Shown here one piece after another: positions 7,242 through 15,462 of a stretch of 30,274 nt of DNA. Numbering within the stretch: position 1 is the stretch's first letter; the number at the start of each line of letters is the position of its first letter. A program made the position numbers and the translations under genes. The DNA comes from a virus. The notes below the pieces were generated by a model. The model was not told the origin of the DNA and made no database searches. It was given only the letters and a program-made list of their open reading frames with translations. The DNA lies in the IMG/VR virus record IMGVR_UViG_3300008012_000105, positions 1 through 30,274 of that record. The stretch is one strand, 5' to 3'.

Positions 7242-7270
7242 ATTATAGGGCAAGGGAGTGGTGATACCAA
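7242..7270 (-). promoter_or_regulatory. Candidate sigma-70 promoter for cobS
   Basis: On the minus strand there is TTGGTA (7265-7270), a 17-bp spacer and a perfect TATAAT (7242-7247). The box lies in the 68-bp gap between the CobT-like stop and the preferred cobS ATG, about 21 bp before that ATG. The -35 matches four of six consensus bases. Confidence 0.55.
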
Positions 7271-7288
7271 CCCCGAGTGGACAGTCTG

Positions 7289-9424
7289 TCAAGCGACATA
7301 CTGGATAAAGGAGTTGAGCAGTTTCTTGTTTGTGGACTTGCTAGCAAGCATCTTCTTGAATGCTCGCGTGATCTCTGCTTTCTTGGCACCAGATTCAACT
7401 TCAAATTCAGTGTCAGCAGACAAAGAATTATTCGATAGTGCATAAAGAGCCGTGAATGATTTGGGATCAGGAATGATCGCAGACTTCTCTTTCTTCCACT
7501 GCTTTTGTACATCAGCATACTTCATGCTGTTGCCATAAACAGAAACAAAGTTAGACAGTTGTGATGCGCTACCGATACGAAAACCAAGAACATTTACACC
7601 AGGGTTACGATCTCGAACTTGCTGGATAAAGTTGTTAGTGGATACACCATAGTATTCGGTCTTGCTGTAAGTGATTCCTGTTTTGCGATCACGGAGAATG
7701 CAACTTTCAGTGCGACGAGGACGAATATAATACTCATCTTTGTACTCACTATAATACTTACGACCATAAGTGCTCATGCAAGATTCACCATCAGTCAAGA
7801 TACACACGTTAACTTTCTGAAGATCATTCTGCTTTTTAAATTGAGGAATGATGTAGTTCAGCATGACAACAGCTTCATTAAGAGGAGTGCCAGACAGACC
7901 GATACCAGGGGTAGTTTGATACGAGACGTATTGAATGTAAGCATACGCTTCGCGGAACAAGTTGTAGCACATCCGTTCATAATCTTTGGAGTTAGAACGA
8001 GAAGACACAAAGTTCATCAGATGGAACTGGTCCTTGTGCAAAAAGACTTTGTTCTCTTCACAACCCCTGCTCTCAAAATATTCATCATCATTGTGGTTAT
8101 CAACTACCTGACCATTTGCACGGCGGACAGGATAGTAGTCATTGGTAAACGCATAGACTTCAAAAGGGATCTGAACTTTCTTGCAGAAAGCAGTCATGTT
8201 TAAGACTTGCTTTACTGCTGCAAGAATATCATGTTGCATTGATCCAGACCAGTCAAGGAGGAACAACAAACCATGGTTCTTACCATCAGTCACTACAGTC
8301 ACTTTCTTGAAGATGTCTTCAGAATACTTATAAGTATGAAGCTTTGAAGTATCAAGAACACCAGTTTTAGATTCTCCAGAACGAGCATAAGCGTCAGCAG
8401 ACTTACGGCACTCAAACTCTTTAACAAGATAGTTTACCTCTTTCTGCGATTGCTTTCTGAACTCACGATAAGCATCTTGTACTTCTATGTATCCAGCAAA
8501 GTCCTCATTTCGCTCAAGAAATCCCTTGGAATAAGAATCAATCCAGTCATGAACTTCAGTCCAGTCAGCGACATAATCAGGAAGATTAACGCTGTCAGGA
8601 ATCTCGATGTAATTGTTGTTACCAGACCAGCGATCAGTAAATCCTTTTGCGTTCTCATCAAAAGCACGTTGGGTGCGAGACTCCTCTTCATCCATATGCT
8701 CACCACCTTCAGGTGCGCTGCTACCTTGCGGCACAGATTCTCCACCATCAGATTTTTCGTTTTCACTCTCACGACGCTGCGCCTCATCCAGCATCTCTTC
8801 ATGAGTCATAGTGTCACCATCAGAACCTTCAGGACTCTGACGTTGGGATTGCATCTCTTCAGGAGCAGGTTCCTGAACCTTTTCTTTCTTGCTGTAATTA
8901 TAAATGTCAACAGCAATTTGCAGGGCTTCCTCAAAAGTTTCGCAGTCATCGATGCGAGGAAGGAACTGACGCTCATCTGATTCAAAAGGAATCATGGCAG
9001 AAGCACCAATCTTATAGTTCAGATTGATACGATCAATCAAGCTGAAGGTGTTGAGATCTTCGTCAGCGATCTCAAAGAAATCTCTCTCATGCAGTTCTTT
9101 GTAACCACCAGCGAAAGAACGACGGAGACCAGGATACTTGCGCTTCATCAGCTTCTCAATGCGAGCATCCTCAACCACGTTGATGAAGTCCATAGGACAG
9201 TCAGCAACGTTCCTCCAATCTTCATTAGGGGTGAAGAGAGCGTGACCAACCTCATGCCCCACCAAGAGGTCATAGACGATGTTAGATGCCTTGTCCCAAT
9301 TAGGCAAGGTAAGCACACGGGTGTCCACATTGAACTGTGCTGTAGAACAGTTGCGGTGCTCAACAATCAGGTTCTCGGTTGCCAGCAAACGGGCAAGGTT
9401 ACCTTTGATTGCTTGGGTGGTCAT
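7289..9424 (-). CDS. CobT-like protein with HExxH motif and VWA domain
   Basis: 711 residues in three parts. The N-terminal 180 residues contain HEVGH (57-61) and a downstream NVVEDARIEKLMKRKYPG, a combination that looks like a zinc metallopeptidase (HExxH plus a later Glu). Residues about 185-252 are an acidic, Ser/Gly/Glu-rich linker, as in CobT proteins. The C-terminal half starts with KTGVLDTSKLHTYKY and has a von Willebrand A domain with MIDAS motif DWSGS at 391-395. AAA+ (CobS/MoxR) and VWA proteins usually act as pairs, and cobS follows directly. Cyanophage homologues have been called either peptidase or CobT. A terminator precedes the gene, so it has its own promoter (a TATACT box lies at 9449-9454). 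Confidence 0.85.
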   Translation of the reverse strand: MTTQAIKGNLARLLATENLIVEHRNCSTAQFNVDTRVLTLPNWDKASNIVYDLLVGHEVGHALFTPNEDWRNVADCPMDFINVVEDARIEKLMKRKYPGLRRSFAGGYKELHERDFFEIADEDLNTFSLIDRINLNYKIGASAMIPFESDERQFLPRIDDCETFEEALQIAVDIYNYSKKEKVQEPAPEEMQSQRQSPEGSDGDTMTHEEMLDEAQRRESENEKSDGGESVPQGSSAPEGGEHMDEEESRTQRAFDENAKGFTDRWSGNNNYIEIPDSVNLPDYVADWTEVHDWIDSYSKGFLERNEDFAGYIEVQDAYREFRKQSQKEVNYLVKEFECRKSADAYARSGESKTGVLDTSKLHTYKYSEDIFKKVTVVTDGKNHGLLFLLDWSGSMQHDILAAVKQVLNMTAFCKKVQIPFEVYAFTNDYYPVRRANGQVVDNHNDDEYFESRGCEENKVFLHKDQFHLMNFVSSRSNSKDYERMCYNLFREAYAYIQYVSYQTTPGIGLSGTPLNEAVVMLNYIIPQFKKQNDLQKVNVCILTDGESCMSTYGRKYYSEYKDEYYIRPRRTESCILRDRKTGITYSKTEYYGVSTNNFIQQVRDRNPGVNVLGFRIGSASQLSNFVSVYGNSMKYADVQKQWKKEKSAIIPDPKSFTALYALSNNSLSADTEFEVESGAKKAEITRAFKKMLASKSTNKKLLNSFIQYVA

Positions 9425-9459
9425 GGCTTCTCTTGCGTTGATGCCTATAGTATATACGC

Positions 9460-9484
9460 AAAAAGGGGAGTCCGAAGACCCCCC
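9460..9484 (-). terminator. Intrinsic terminator at the end of gene 46
   Basis: On the minus strand, GGGG-G-GTC, a TTCG loop, then GAC-T-CCCC (9465-9484, with one G-U pair) is followed by a U run (9460-9464). The stem begins within the gp46 stop codon TAG. The UUCG tetraloop is a known highly stable loop. Confidence 0.9.
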
Positions 9485-11214
9485 TATGCCGCTTCTGCAA
9501 CTGTCTCTCGGACAACAGAATAGTTTTTTACTTTCTCACATTGTAGAGTTCTATCAAACTTTCCGTCAAGATTTTCTTTGTGAGAGATCACAAACACATT
9601 AGTATCATCATCAAAATTGCGAAGGATCCATCCCAATTCACCAGTGCCATTCTGATCTAATGAGCCATCAAAGATCTCATCTAATATGAGGATGTTAGTA
9701 TCAACGCTATTCTTAAGTTTAGCAACAGCACGCCAAGTAAGCAGAAGAGCGATATCGATACGAGCTTTCTCTCCCTCGCTGAAGGATTCGTAAGAGAACG
9801 TATCCCTGTATCTTGACTTGATTGTTTCTTCAAAGTTCTCGTCCAGCGCAAAGTTGACATAGAAGTCCATGTTCTGAAGGTACTGGTTGATGAGTTTGTT
9901 CATCACGGGAAGATATCTCTTGATGATCCTGGTTTTGATTCCATTATCTTTCAAGAGTTGTGACGCTGCAAGAAGTGTGTCACGTTCTTCTTTGATCTCG
10001 GAGATCTGTTTCTTCAGTTTCAGGTATTCTTCCTGCAAGTATTTTAACTTCTCGTCTGCTTCTGAAGAATCTGATTTATTATTTCTTAATAATTCAATCT
10101 GATCCATCAGGTCTTTGACTTGCAACTGAATGCGTGTGATGGTAGAGTTTGCTATTGCAATATCAGAATTAACTTTGTTGATAAGTTTAGATGTTTCGAT
10201 ATATTTTGATTCTCTTTCTTCCTCAAGTTTAATAGCAATATCCATTTCATCAAAGCCCTTGTTTAGTTCTTTGATGGAGTCCATGATAGTGGTAATTCTA
10301 GCATCCTTCAACTCTTCTGTAATTGACTGACTACAAGTAGGACATGTAGAGTTGTGCATAAAAAACTCATGTTCTTTTTTATGCGTAGAAAACTTTTGTT
10401 GAATCTTCCCCTTTAAAGTGTTTAACTTTTTAAGTTTTGTTGGTGTATAAGAGTTGGTTTCTAAATCTTTAGAATATTTTTCACTTTCTACGTTAAGGTT
10501 GTTAACAATTTCAATAGTTTTTTCTTCTTCTGCTAACAAAGAAGCAATGGCATTCTGTTTTTCAACAACCGTCTCTTCGTTTTTCTTGCTGATGTGTTCG
10601 ATGTATTGTTTTTGCATCAGAATTTTTTCTTCAGCAAGATTAGATTGATAGTCAATCTGTTTCATCTCATCAGTAGACATCTTCACCTTGTCTTTCAACA
10701 CGGTGTTCATTACAGAGAAGATCTGAATGTCAAGAATGTCTTCAATGATGTCCCTACGTTGAGCGATAGGAAGACGCATGAAAGGAACAAAGGTACTACT
10801 TCCTAGTACCACAATCTGGGTAAATGATTTATAGTTCATCTTGAGAATGTTAGTCTCAAGTTGTTTTTGATAATCATTCGTCGTACTTGATTGATCAAGC
10901 ATCTGACCGTTCTGATATATCTCAAAGACACCAGGCTTAATACCACGAACTACTTTAAAGTCGTTCTTTGCAATATTAAACTCGATCTCAACCAGACAAT
11001 CCTTTTGATTGATGCTATTCACCAGCATCGGTTTGTTGATCTTACGGAAAGGTTTTCCAAAAAGTGAGAACGTCAGTGCATCTAGAATGGTAGACTTGCC
11101 TGCACCATTAGCACCAATAATTAAGTTTGTTTTTGAAGCAAGCAAATCAATTTCGGTGAATACGTTTCCAGTGGACAGGAAATTTTTCCAACGAAGTTTT
11201 TTAAAGACAATCAT
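9484..11214 (-). CDS. 46: Recombination exonuclease ATPase subunit gp46 (Rad50-like)
   Basis: 576 residues, close to T4 gp46 (560). The ABC/SMC-type head is split: Walker A GANGAGKST at 34-42 near the N-terminus, and signature SFSEGEKARIDIALL plus Walker B ILILDEIFDGSLD near the C-terminus. Between lies a long coiled coil with a zinc hook CPTC at 291-294. With gp47 it forms the Mre11/Rad50-type complex that resects double-strand ends for recombination-dependent replication and host DNA breakdown. Its start overlaps the DUF3110 gene (ATGA). Confidence 0.97.
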   Translation of the reverse strand: MIVFKKLRWKNFLSTGNVFTEIDLLASKTNLIIGANGAGKSTILDALTFSLFGKPFRKINKPMLVNSINQKDCLVEIEFNIAKNDFKVVRGIKPGVFEIYQNGQMLDQSSTTNDYQKQLETNILKMNYKSFTQIVVLGSSTFVPFMRLPIAQRRDIIEDILDIQIFSVMNTVLKDKVKMSTDEMKQIDYQSNLAEEKILMQKQYIEHISKKNEETVVEKQNAIASLLAEEEKTIEIVNNLNVESEKYSKDLETNSYTPTKLKKLNTLKGKIQQKFSTHKKEHEFFMHNSTCPTCSQSITEELKDARITTIMDSIKELNKGFDEMDIAIKLEEERESKYIETSKLINKVNSDIAIANSTITRIQLQVKDLMDQIELLRNNKSDSSEADEKLKYLQEEYLKLKKQISEIKEERDTLLAASQLLKDNGIKTRIIKRYLPVMNKLINQYLQNMDFYVNFALDENFEETIKSRYRDTFSYESFSEGEKARIDIALLLTWRAVAKLKNSVDTNILILDEIFDGSLDQNGTGELGWILRNFDDDTNVFVISHKENLDGKFDRTLQCEKVKNYSVVRETVAEAA

Positions 11215-11489
11215 TCTAGATCAATCGGCGGAATAATAAAATCATCAACGGTTATTATAGCATACCTATGGTTTCTTTGTTCACAGGCTGCAACAATAAG
11301 TTCTCTTTCTATTTCAACTAACTGCAGATTTGGTCCCTCTTCATCTTCTATAAGTTGTATAGCATAGCGTTCCGCATCATCTTGACACTCAAAAATAGGA
11401 ACTATTTTTTCTCCAGTATCCTTATCTATGAGAGAAAACACACCCTCTGGGTGGTCAACAAGTGTCAAGATGTACGTAGCGTCTGTCAT
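11211..11489 (-). CDS. DUF3110-like protein
   Basis: This 92-residue protein has strands at the N-terminus (YILTLVDHPEGVFSLID) followed by IFECQDDAERYAIQLIEDE and ELIVAACEQRNHRYAII. That layout matches DUF3110, a small family mostly known from cyanobacteria (a 'DDA-RYA-LLE' helix followed by 'I-EFC'). It is coupled on both sides (ATGA) and lies between the two subunits of the gp46/gp47 nuclease. The function is unknown, and the gene may have been acquired from the host. Confidence 0.72.
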   Translation of the reverse strand: MTDATYILTLVDHPEGVFSLIDKDTGEKIVPIFECQDDAERYAIQLIEDEEGPNLQLVEIERELIVAACEQRNHRYAIITVDDFIIPPIDLE

Positions 11490-12529
11490 ACCATCTCACA
11501 GCTTTCAATATATAGGTTCCTCATGAGTTTTTTGAGTGAGGTTTTGTCTACGGATATCTCCACCTCATCGATATATTCGTTCAGAAGTGTGAGGGTATCT
11601 TTCACTTCAATGTCAGCATCATCGGTTTGATCCTCACTCACAAGAGTCTCAACAACTTTGATATCATGTACACCAGCAGCATACAAAGAATCAATCATTG
11701 TTTCGAACCTGTAGTAGTCTCTCTTTTCTTCTACAACTACTTTAACAAAAGTATCTTTGTACTCGGTGTAATCAAGAACCATGTCTTTATCTACATCATT
11801 GTAGTACACCTTCTTGAAAATCTCATATGGATTCTTGACTCTAGTCAGTCTATTTGTTTTGGGTTGCCACAGATGAAATCCACGCTCATCCTTGTAATCA
11901 TTCCAGAACATCTGGTAAGGATTACCTAGGTATGTGATGTTGCCCTTGCTTGACTTGTGATGATAGTGACCAGAGAAGACTTGTTTGAAGTCCTTATAGA
12001 TAGAAGGATCATGTCCGTGCTCCATCTTAAGCCCAGGTGTTACTTCGAAACCGTCAAGTTCAAGGTGTCCCATGACAATTTGTGCATCTGTTTGTTGGAG
12101 ATGTTCCATCGTCGATGCTTCGTTCTCCCTGTTGATCCAAGGGACAAAACAAACTTTCGTACCCTCAATAGTAACAGTAGTAACCTCATCGTAGACACGA
12201 ATATTATCATAGTCACCTAGCAATAAGTCAGGAGAGTTGATGGAGTTTGTGTTCTTGTAGTACACACAGTGGTTGCCCAAGATTGTATGCACTGTGATGC
12301 CCATTTCATTCAGGCGATCAAAGTAGTGAGTACGAACACGATTCCATACATTAAAGTCAATACCTTTACGGTTGTCAAATGTGTCGCCCAGGTCGATGAT
12401 CTCTTTGATACCTTTCTTCTCTAGCGTAGGAAAGAAGACATCATCATAGAACTTTTGGAAGTAATTCCAAAATGCCAGACTACCCTTACGACCGTCTAGA
12501 TGTTGATCAGTAATCAATGCTACAGTCAT
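11486..12529 (-). CDS. 47: Recombination endonuclease subunit gp47 (Mre11-like)
   Basis: 347 residues (T4 gp47 is 339). The metallophosphoesterase motifs are in order: D8-Q-H10 (ITDQHLDG), GDTFDNR (D49), GNH (85-87), and later GHLELDG and GHYHHK. This is the nuclease partner of gp46. The start overlaps the gp55 stop (ATGA), placing recombination and late transcription in one message. Confidence 0.97.
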   Translation of the reverse strand: MTVALITDQHLDGRKGSLAFWNYFQKFYDDVFFPTLEKKGIKEIIDLGDTFDNRKGIDFNVWNRVRTHYFDRLNEMGITVHTILGNHCVYYKNTNSINSPDLLLGDYDNIRVYDEVTTVTIEGTKVCFVPWINRENEASTMEHLQQTDAQIVMGHLELDGFEVTPGLKMEHGHDPSIYKDFKQVFSGHYHHKSSKGNITYLGNPYQMFWNDYKDERGFHLWQPKTNRLTRVKNPYEIFKKVYYNDVDKDMVLDYTEYKDTFVKVVVEEKRDYYRFETMIDSLYAAGVHDIKVVETLVSEDQTDDADIEVKDTLTLLNEYIDEVEISVDKTSLKKLMRNLYIESCEMV

Positions 12530-13017
12530 CGGTTCATTCTTGTCTCAATGTTTTCTTTGATGCTACCCATGTCGGCATAAGAAGCATTCATACCAGCCAT
12601 ATCACCTTCGTATGTTTCTGTGTACATAACTTCTTGGTGACCAGATCTCTCAAGAATTTTACTCTTAATTTCTAGTTGGCGTTTTTCTTTCTGAATGCGG
12701 CGAAGGAAAGCGTAGTAGATAATTTGTGTGAAGTAGGCAAAAGGATTGGAAGACTTCTCTGGATTAAAATTGTCAATATACTGTAGGCAATTTTCAATGC
12801 CGTCACAGATCATGTCCTCTCGGAACATGTAGTTAACAAAGTTTGGTTTGTAAGACAGGTGTGTAGCAATCTTCAGGAAACATTCACCAATGTAATTTGG
12901 TACAAGCGGTTTCGATTTACCTTTCTTTTTAGCAAGCTCGACCTTACGTTTATATTCCACTATTGCTTCGAGGAACTCTTTGTTATTAACGTAGTATTCG
13001 GTCTTTGCCTTTGCCAT
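12526..13017 (-). CDS. 55: Late-transcription sigma factor gp55
   Basis: The 163-residue product (T4 gp55 is 185) has the T4-family core MFREDMICDGIENCLQYIDN, followed by NPEKSSNPFAYFTQIIYYAFLRRI, here split for length: NPFAYFTQI then YYAFLRRIQKE. This resembles sigma-70 region 2, which melts the promoter -10. gp55 directs host RNA polymerase to the phage late boxes, assisted in T4 by gp33 and gp45. It is the first gene after a strong host-type promoter, consistent with early or middle expression. Confidence 0.94.
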   Translation of the reverse strand: MAKAKTEYYVNNKEFLEAIVEYKRKVELAKKKGKSKPLVPNYIGECFLKIATHLSYKPNFVNYMFREDMICDGIENCLQYIDNFNPEKSSNPFAYFTQIIYYAFLRRIQKEKRQLEIKSKILERSGHQEVMYTETYEGDMAGMNASYADMGSIKENIETRMNR

Positions 13018-13039
13018 CTAGTTGCTATTTGCTAACAAC

Positions 13040-13068
13040 AGTATAACTCGATTCTGTAATTCTGTCAA
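13040..13068 (-). promoter_or_regulatory. Near-consensus sigma-70 promoter before gene 55
   Basis: On the minus strand: TTGACA (13063-13068), a 17-bp spacer, TATACT (13040-13045). The -35 is perfect, the -10 differs at one position and the spacing is optimal. It lies 23 bp before the gp55 ATG in the only sizeable gap (110 bp) of this region, and would drive 55, 47, the DUF3110 gene and 46. Confidence 0.85.
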
Positions 13069-13127
13069 TAGCTTGACAAAAGACCTAAAACCTAATAGAA
13101 TAACTCTGTAAGGGTTCAAGAGACATA

Positions 13128-13523
13128 CTAGCTTTTATTAAATAGAGCTTCTAATTTCTTTTTAGTTTCTTCTACAGAACCAAGGTATCCCATCTCTCTA
13201 GAGATTTCATTTGTTTTTGATTCTGGTTCATCAGAATTAATATTGTTTACATTCATCAAGTAATATACTTTGACTCTCTCATCTAATTCGGAGATAGTTA
13301 GTACCTTATCCATTTGAATAATAAACATGTCATCATAAGAAGAAGCAATCCATTCTTTTAATGAGAATCCATCAATTTGTTTTCCAGATTTTTTTGATGT
13401 CACTCTGTCAACTAGTAAAGGATTCTCCACTAATAAAGAATCCTCATCTACCATGTAACAGACTTTAGAGATTAATTCTTCTCCAGATGATAGTTTTATC
13501 GTTGCATAAAATTCGTCTTCCAT
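13128..13523 (-). CDS. Sm-like (LSm-fold) protein with extended tail
   Basis: This 131-residue protein opens with YATIKLSSGEELISKV and continues DSLLVENPLLVDRV. The strand, S-G-E, L-I, strand, 'NP' turn pattern matches the Sm-like protein at 2816-3100 and cyanophage Sm-like proteins in general. Residues from about 90 on are a charged, probably helical tail (EETKKKLEALFNKS). AAGG lies upstream of the ATG, two bases after the uvsW stop. This is the last gene before the gp55 promoter. RNA binding would be expected from the fold but is not shown. Confidence 0.65.
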   Translation of the reverse strand: MEDEFYATIKLSSGEELISKVCYMVDEDSLLVENPLLVDRVTSKKSGKQIDGFSLKEWIASSYDDMFIIQMDKVLTISELDERVKVYYLMNVNNINSDEPESKTNEISREMGYLGSVEETKKKLEALFNKS

Positions 13524-13525
13524 TA

Positions 13526-14986
13526 TTACCTTAAATCTACTTTTACTGTTTCATACTTAAAATTTTCTTCCTGGTAGATTGCAATCCTTTCGTAAAGGTG
13601 TTTAAGTGTATAGTTTTCTCGACGACCAGAGATGTCGTCTGCAATATCATAGAGAGTAGCGATTTCTTTTCCTTCTCCCTTCCTCAATACACGACCTATG
13701 CTCTGTAGGTTACGCACTCTTGACTTGGAAGGTGATGCGAAGATGATGTTGTGCAGTCTCCTGATATTAATACCAGTGCTGAATGTTCCATAAGAAGCAA
13801 TGATCACTGCATTGTCTTCTTTTTCTGTAATGAGTCTGACAGCTTCACGATCTTCAATGTCAGTGCCGCCGTGTACGAAAAATACTTTTCTTTCATTACC
13901 AACACTATTATTTATGAGTTCAAAAAGTGGTTCACCGTGCTTCTCCACATAGTTGAATAGCACCAGTGTATTACCACCGATGTCATTAACAAGATTCTTA
14001 ATTAGATTGTTTCTTTTTTGATGAGTTACAATGTATTCCATTTCAGAATGGAAGTCTGCAAAATGCTGATACTCATGTTTACACACCAGAACTTTGATCC
14101 TGAAGTTTGACAGATAACCCTTCTTGATAAGATCGTCAGTCTTTGTGACTTTTTCACAAGCACCAAAGAGACCCTCTAGGACCCACTTGTGTGTCTTACT
14201 ACCATCTAGTGTACCTGTAAACCCAAAACGATACTTGGCATTATGAAGCTTGGTCATGATTCCTGTGAGGGACTTCGACTTAAATAAGTGTGCCTCATCT
14301 CCGATAACACAATCAATGTCATCAAAGTATCTCTTTGGGAATTTGTAGATGGACTGCCATGTTGAGATAACAACTGGTTTGTCAGTATTCTTATCTTTGC
14401 CCGAATATATGGTATGACAGTGTTCGTCGGCGGACCATCCATAGTCTTTAAAATCCTTGATCATCTGCTCCACTAGTGAAGTAGTAGGAACTACGAGCAG
14501 AATCTTTTTACCTGTTGCAACATAGTATCTTACGATACTGTAGATCATGAGTGACTTACCAGATCCTGTTGGTGACAAGAACAAACCTCTGTTATTTTTG
14601 AGGGCTTGATAAACTGTGTTGTACTGATAGTCTCTTGGTTTATATTTAGAGATCTTATCCATGAAGACCTTAACACCACCAGGAGATACTAACTGGTTTG
14701 GTTCTTCTACGTCACCATACCAATCATTACTTTCATACTTAATCTGATATCTACGTTCCTTACACCACTCTTTAAGGTGTGGCAGCAGACCATTGTACAG
14801 TTCTCCTGTAGCAGGAGAGTACAAGTGAATCATCCCATCCCAGTATCTAAAGCGTGGTTGTCTTTTTAAAAACTTTGCTTCTGGCAGCTCAAAAGAAAAA
14901 TAGTCTGCTAACTCTCTATGTACGTGTGGTTCTGAATTAACTGTTAGATAAACTTCATTCTTCTTCTTGACGACGATGTTAGACAT
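13526..14986 (-). CDS. uvsW: DNA/RNA helicase UvsW
   Basis: 486 residues of a superfamily 2 helicase. Walker A PTGSGKS lies near residues 139-145, followed by DEAH (VIGDEAHLFKS), the SAT-like FTGTLDG, and motif VI SIGRVLRKGEG. T4 UvsW unwinds branched DNA and R-loops and shifts replication from origin to recombination-dependent mode. I use the ATG at 14986, overlapping the uvsY stop (TGATG), rather than the adjacent GTG. It is co-transcribed with uvsY. Confidence 0.95.
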   Translation of the reverse strand: MSNIVVKKKNEVYLTVNSEPHVHRELADYFSFELPEAKFLKRQPRFRYWDGMIHLYSPATGELYNGLLPHLKEWCKERRYQIKYESNDWYGDVEEPNQLVSPGGVKVFMDKISKYKPRDYQYNTVYQALKNNRGLFLSPTGSGKSLMIYSIVRYYVATGKKILLVVPTTSLVEQMIKDFKDYGWSADEHCHTIYSGKDKNTDKPVVISTWQSIYKFPKRYFDDIDCVIGDEAHLFKSKSLTGIMTKLHNAKYRFGFTGTLDGSKTHKWVLEGLFGACEKVTKTDDLIKKGYLSNFRIKVLVCKHEYQHFADFHSEMEYIVTHQKRNNLIKNLVNDIGGNTLVLFNYVEKHGEPLFELINNSVGNERKVFFVHGGTDIEDREAVRLITEKEDNAVIIASYGTFSTGINIRRLHNIIFASPSKSRVRNLQSIGRVLRKGEGKEIATLYDIADDISGRRENYTLKHLYERIAIYQEENFKYETVKVDLR

Positions 14987-15462
14987 CACGCACTCCCGTT
15001 AATAAATTTTTCCCATTCAATAGCACTCTTGATAGCAAAACCTCGGTTAGAGATCTGGCGCATTACTTGGTCTAGGTAGTACAACATTTGGTCAATGTAT
15101 TTGACTTTGGCTTCTAGGTTGATAATTTCGTCATCTGATTCCAGATAGATTTTCATCTTTTCTGAAGTCTTGATACTTGCCCCAAACGGTTTTTCGGCGT
15201 ATACTCTTGCGTCAGCTTCGCCACCGTAATATTCTCGTTTATCTTTTACAAGTCTGCGAACCTCAAACTCTAAAGAAGTTTTAATTTGTGAGAGGTCTGT
15301 GTAATGGTTTAAGTATTTATTGTGCTGGAAAGGGATCTCTAATGCGAGCTTTGCGAGATCCTCTGTGTATTCCTTGTTTTTAAATTGGAAATCAATTTGT
15401 GTATCTTGTGCCCACTCTTCCTTAATTTTCTGGAAGCGATTATGTAGTTGATCAAATTTCAT
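14986..15462 (-). CDS. uvsY: Recombination mediator UvsY
   Basis: 158 residues (T4 UvsY 137). The diagnostic C-terminal stretch SNRGFAIKSAIEWEKFINGSA corresponds to SRGFAIK...FEAG in T4; cited here as SNRGFAIK and WEKFINGSA. The DKREYYGGEADARVYAEK segment also matches. UvsY loads the UvsX recombinase onto gp32-covered single-stranded DNA. It overlaps its neighbours by ATGA and TGATG on either side. Confidence 0.9.
   Translation of the reverse strand: MKFDQLHNRFQKIKEEWAQDTQIDFQFKNKEYTEDLAKLALEIPFQHNKYLNHYTDLSQIKTSLEFEVRRLVKDKREYYGGEADARVYAEKPFGASIKTSEKMKIYLESDDEIINLEAKVKYIDQMLYYLDQVMRQISNRGFAIKSAIEWEKFINGSA

Noticed and set aside
6684-7445. Plus-strand ORF of 253 residues antisense to cobS and the CobT-like gene
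   Set aside because: Long but opposite to two clear genes and spanning their junction; composition is that of a reverse-complement shadow.
7619-8203. Plus-strand ORF of 194 residues antisense to the VWA domain
   Set aside because: Antisense shadow with hydrophobic runs created by complementing acidic codons; no start signals.
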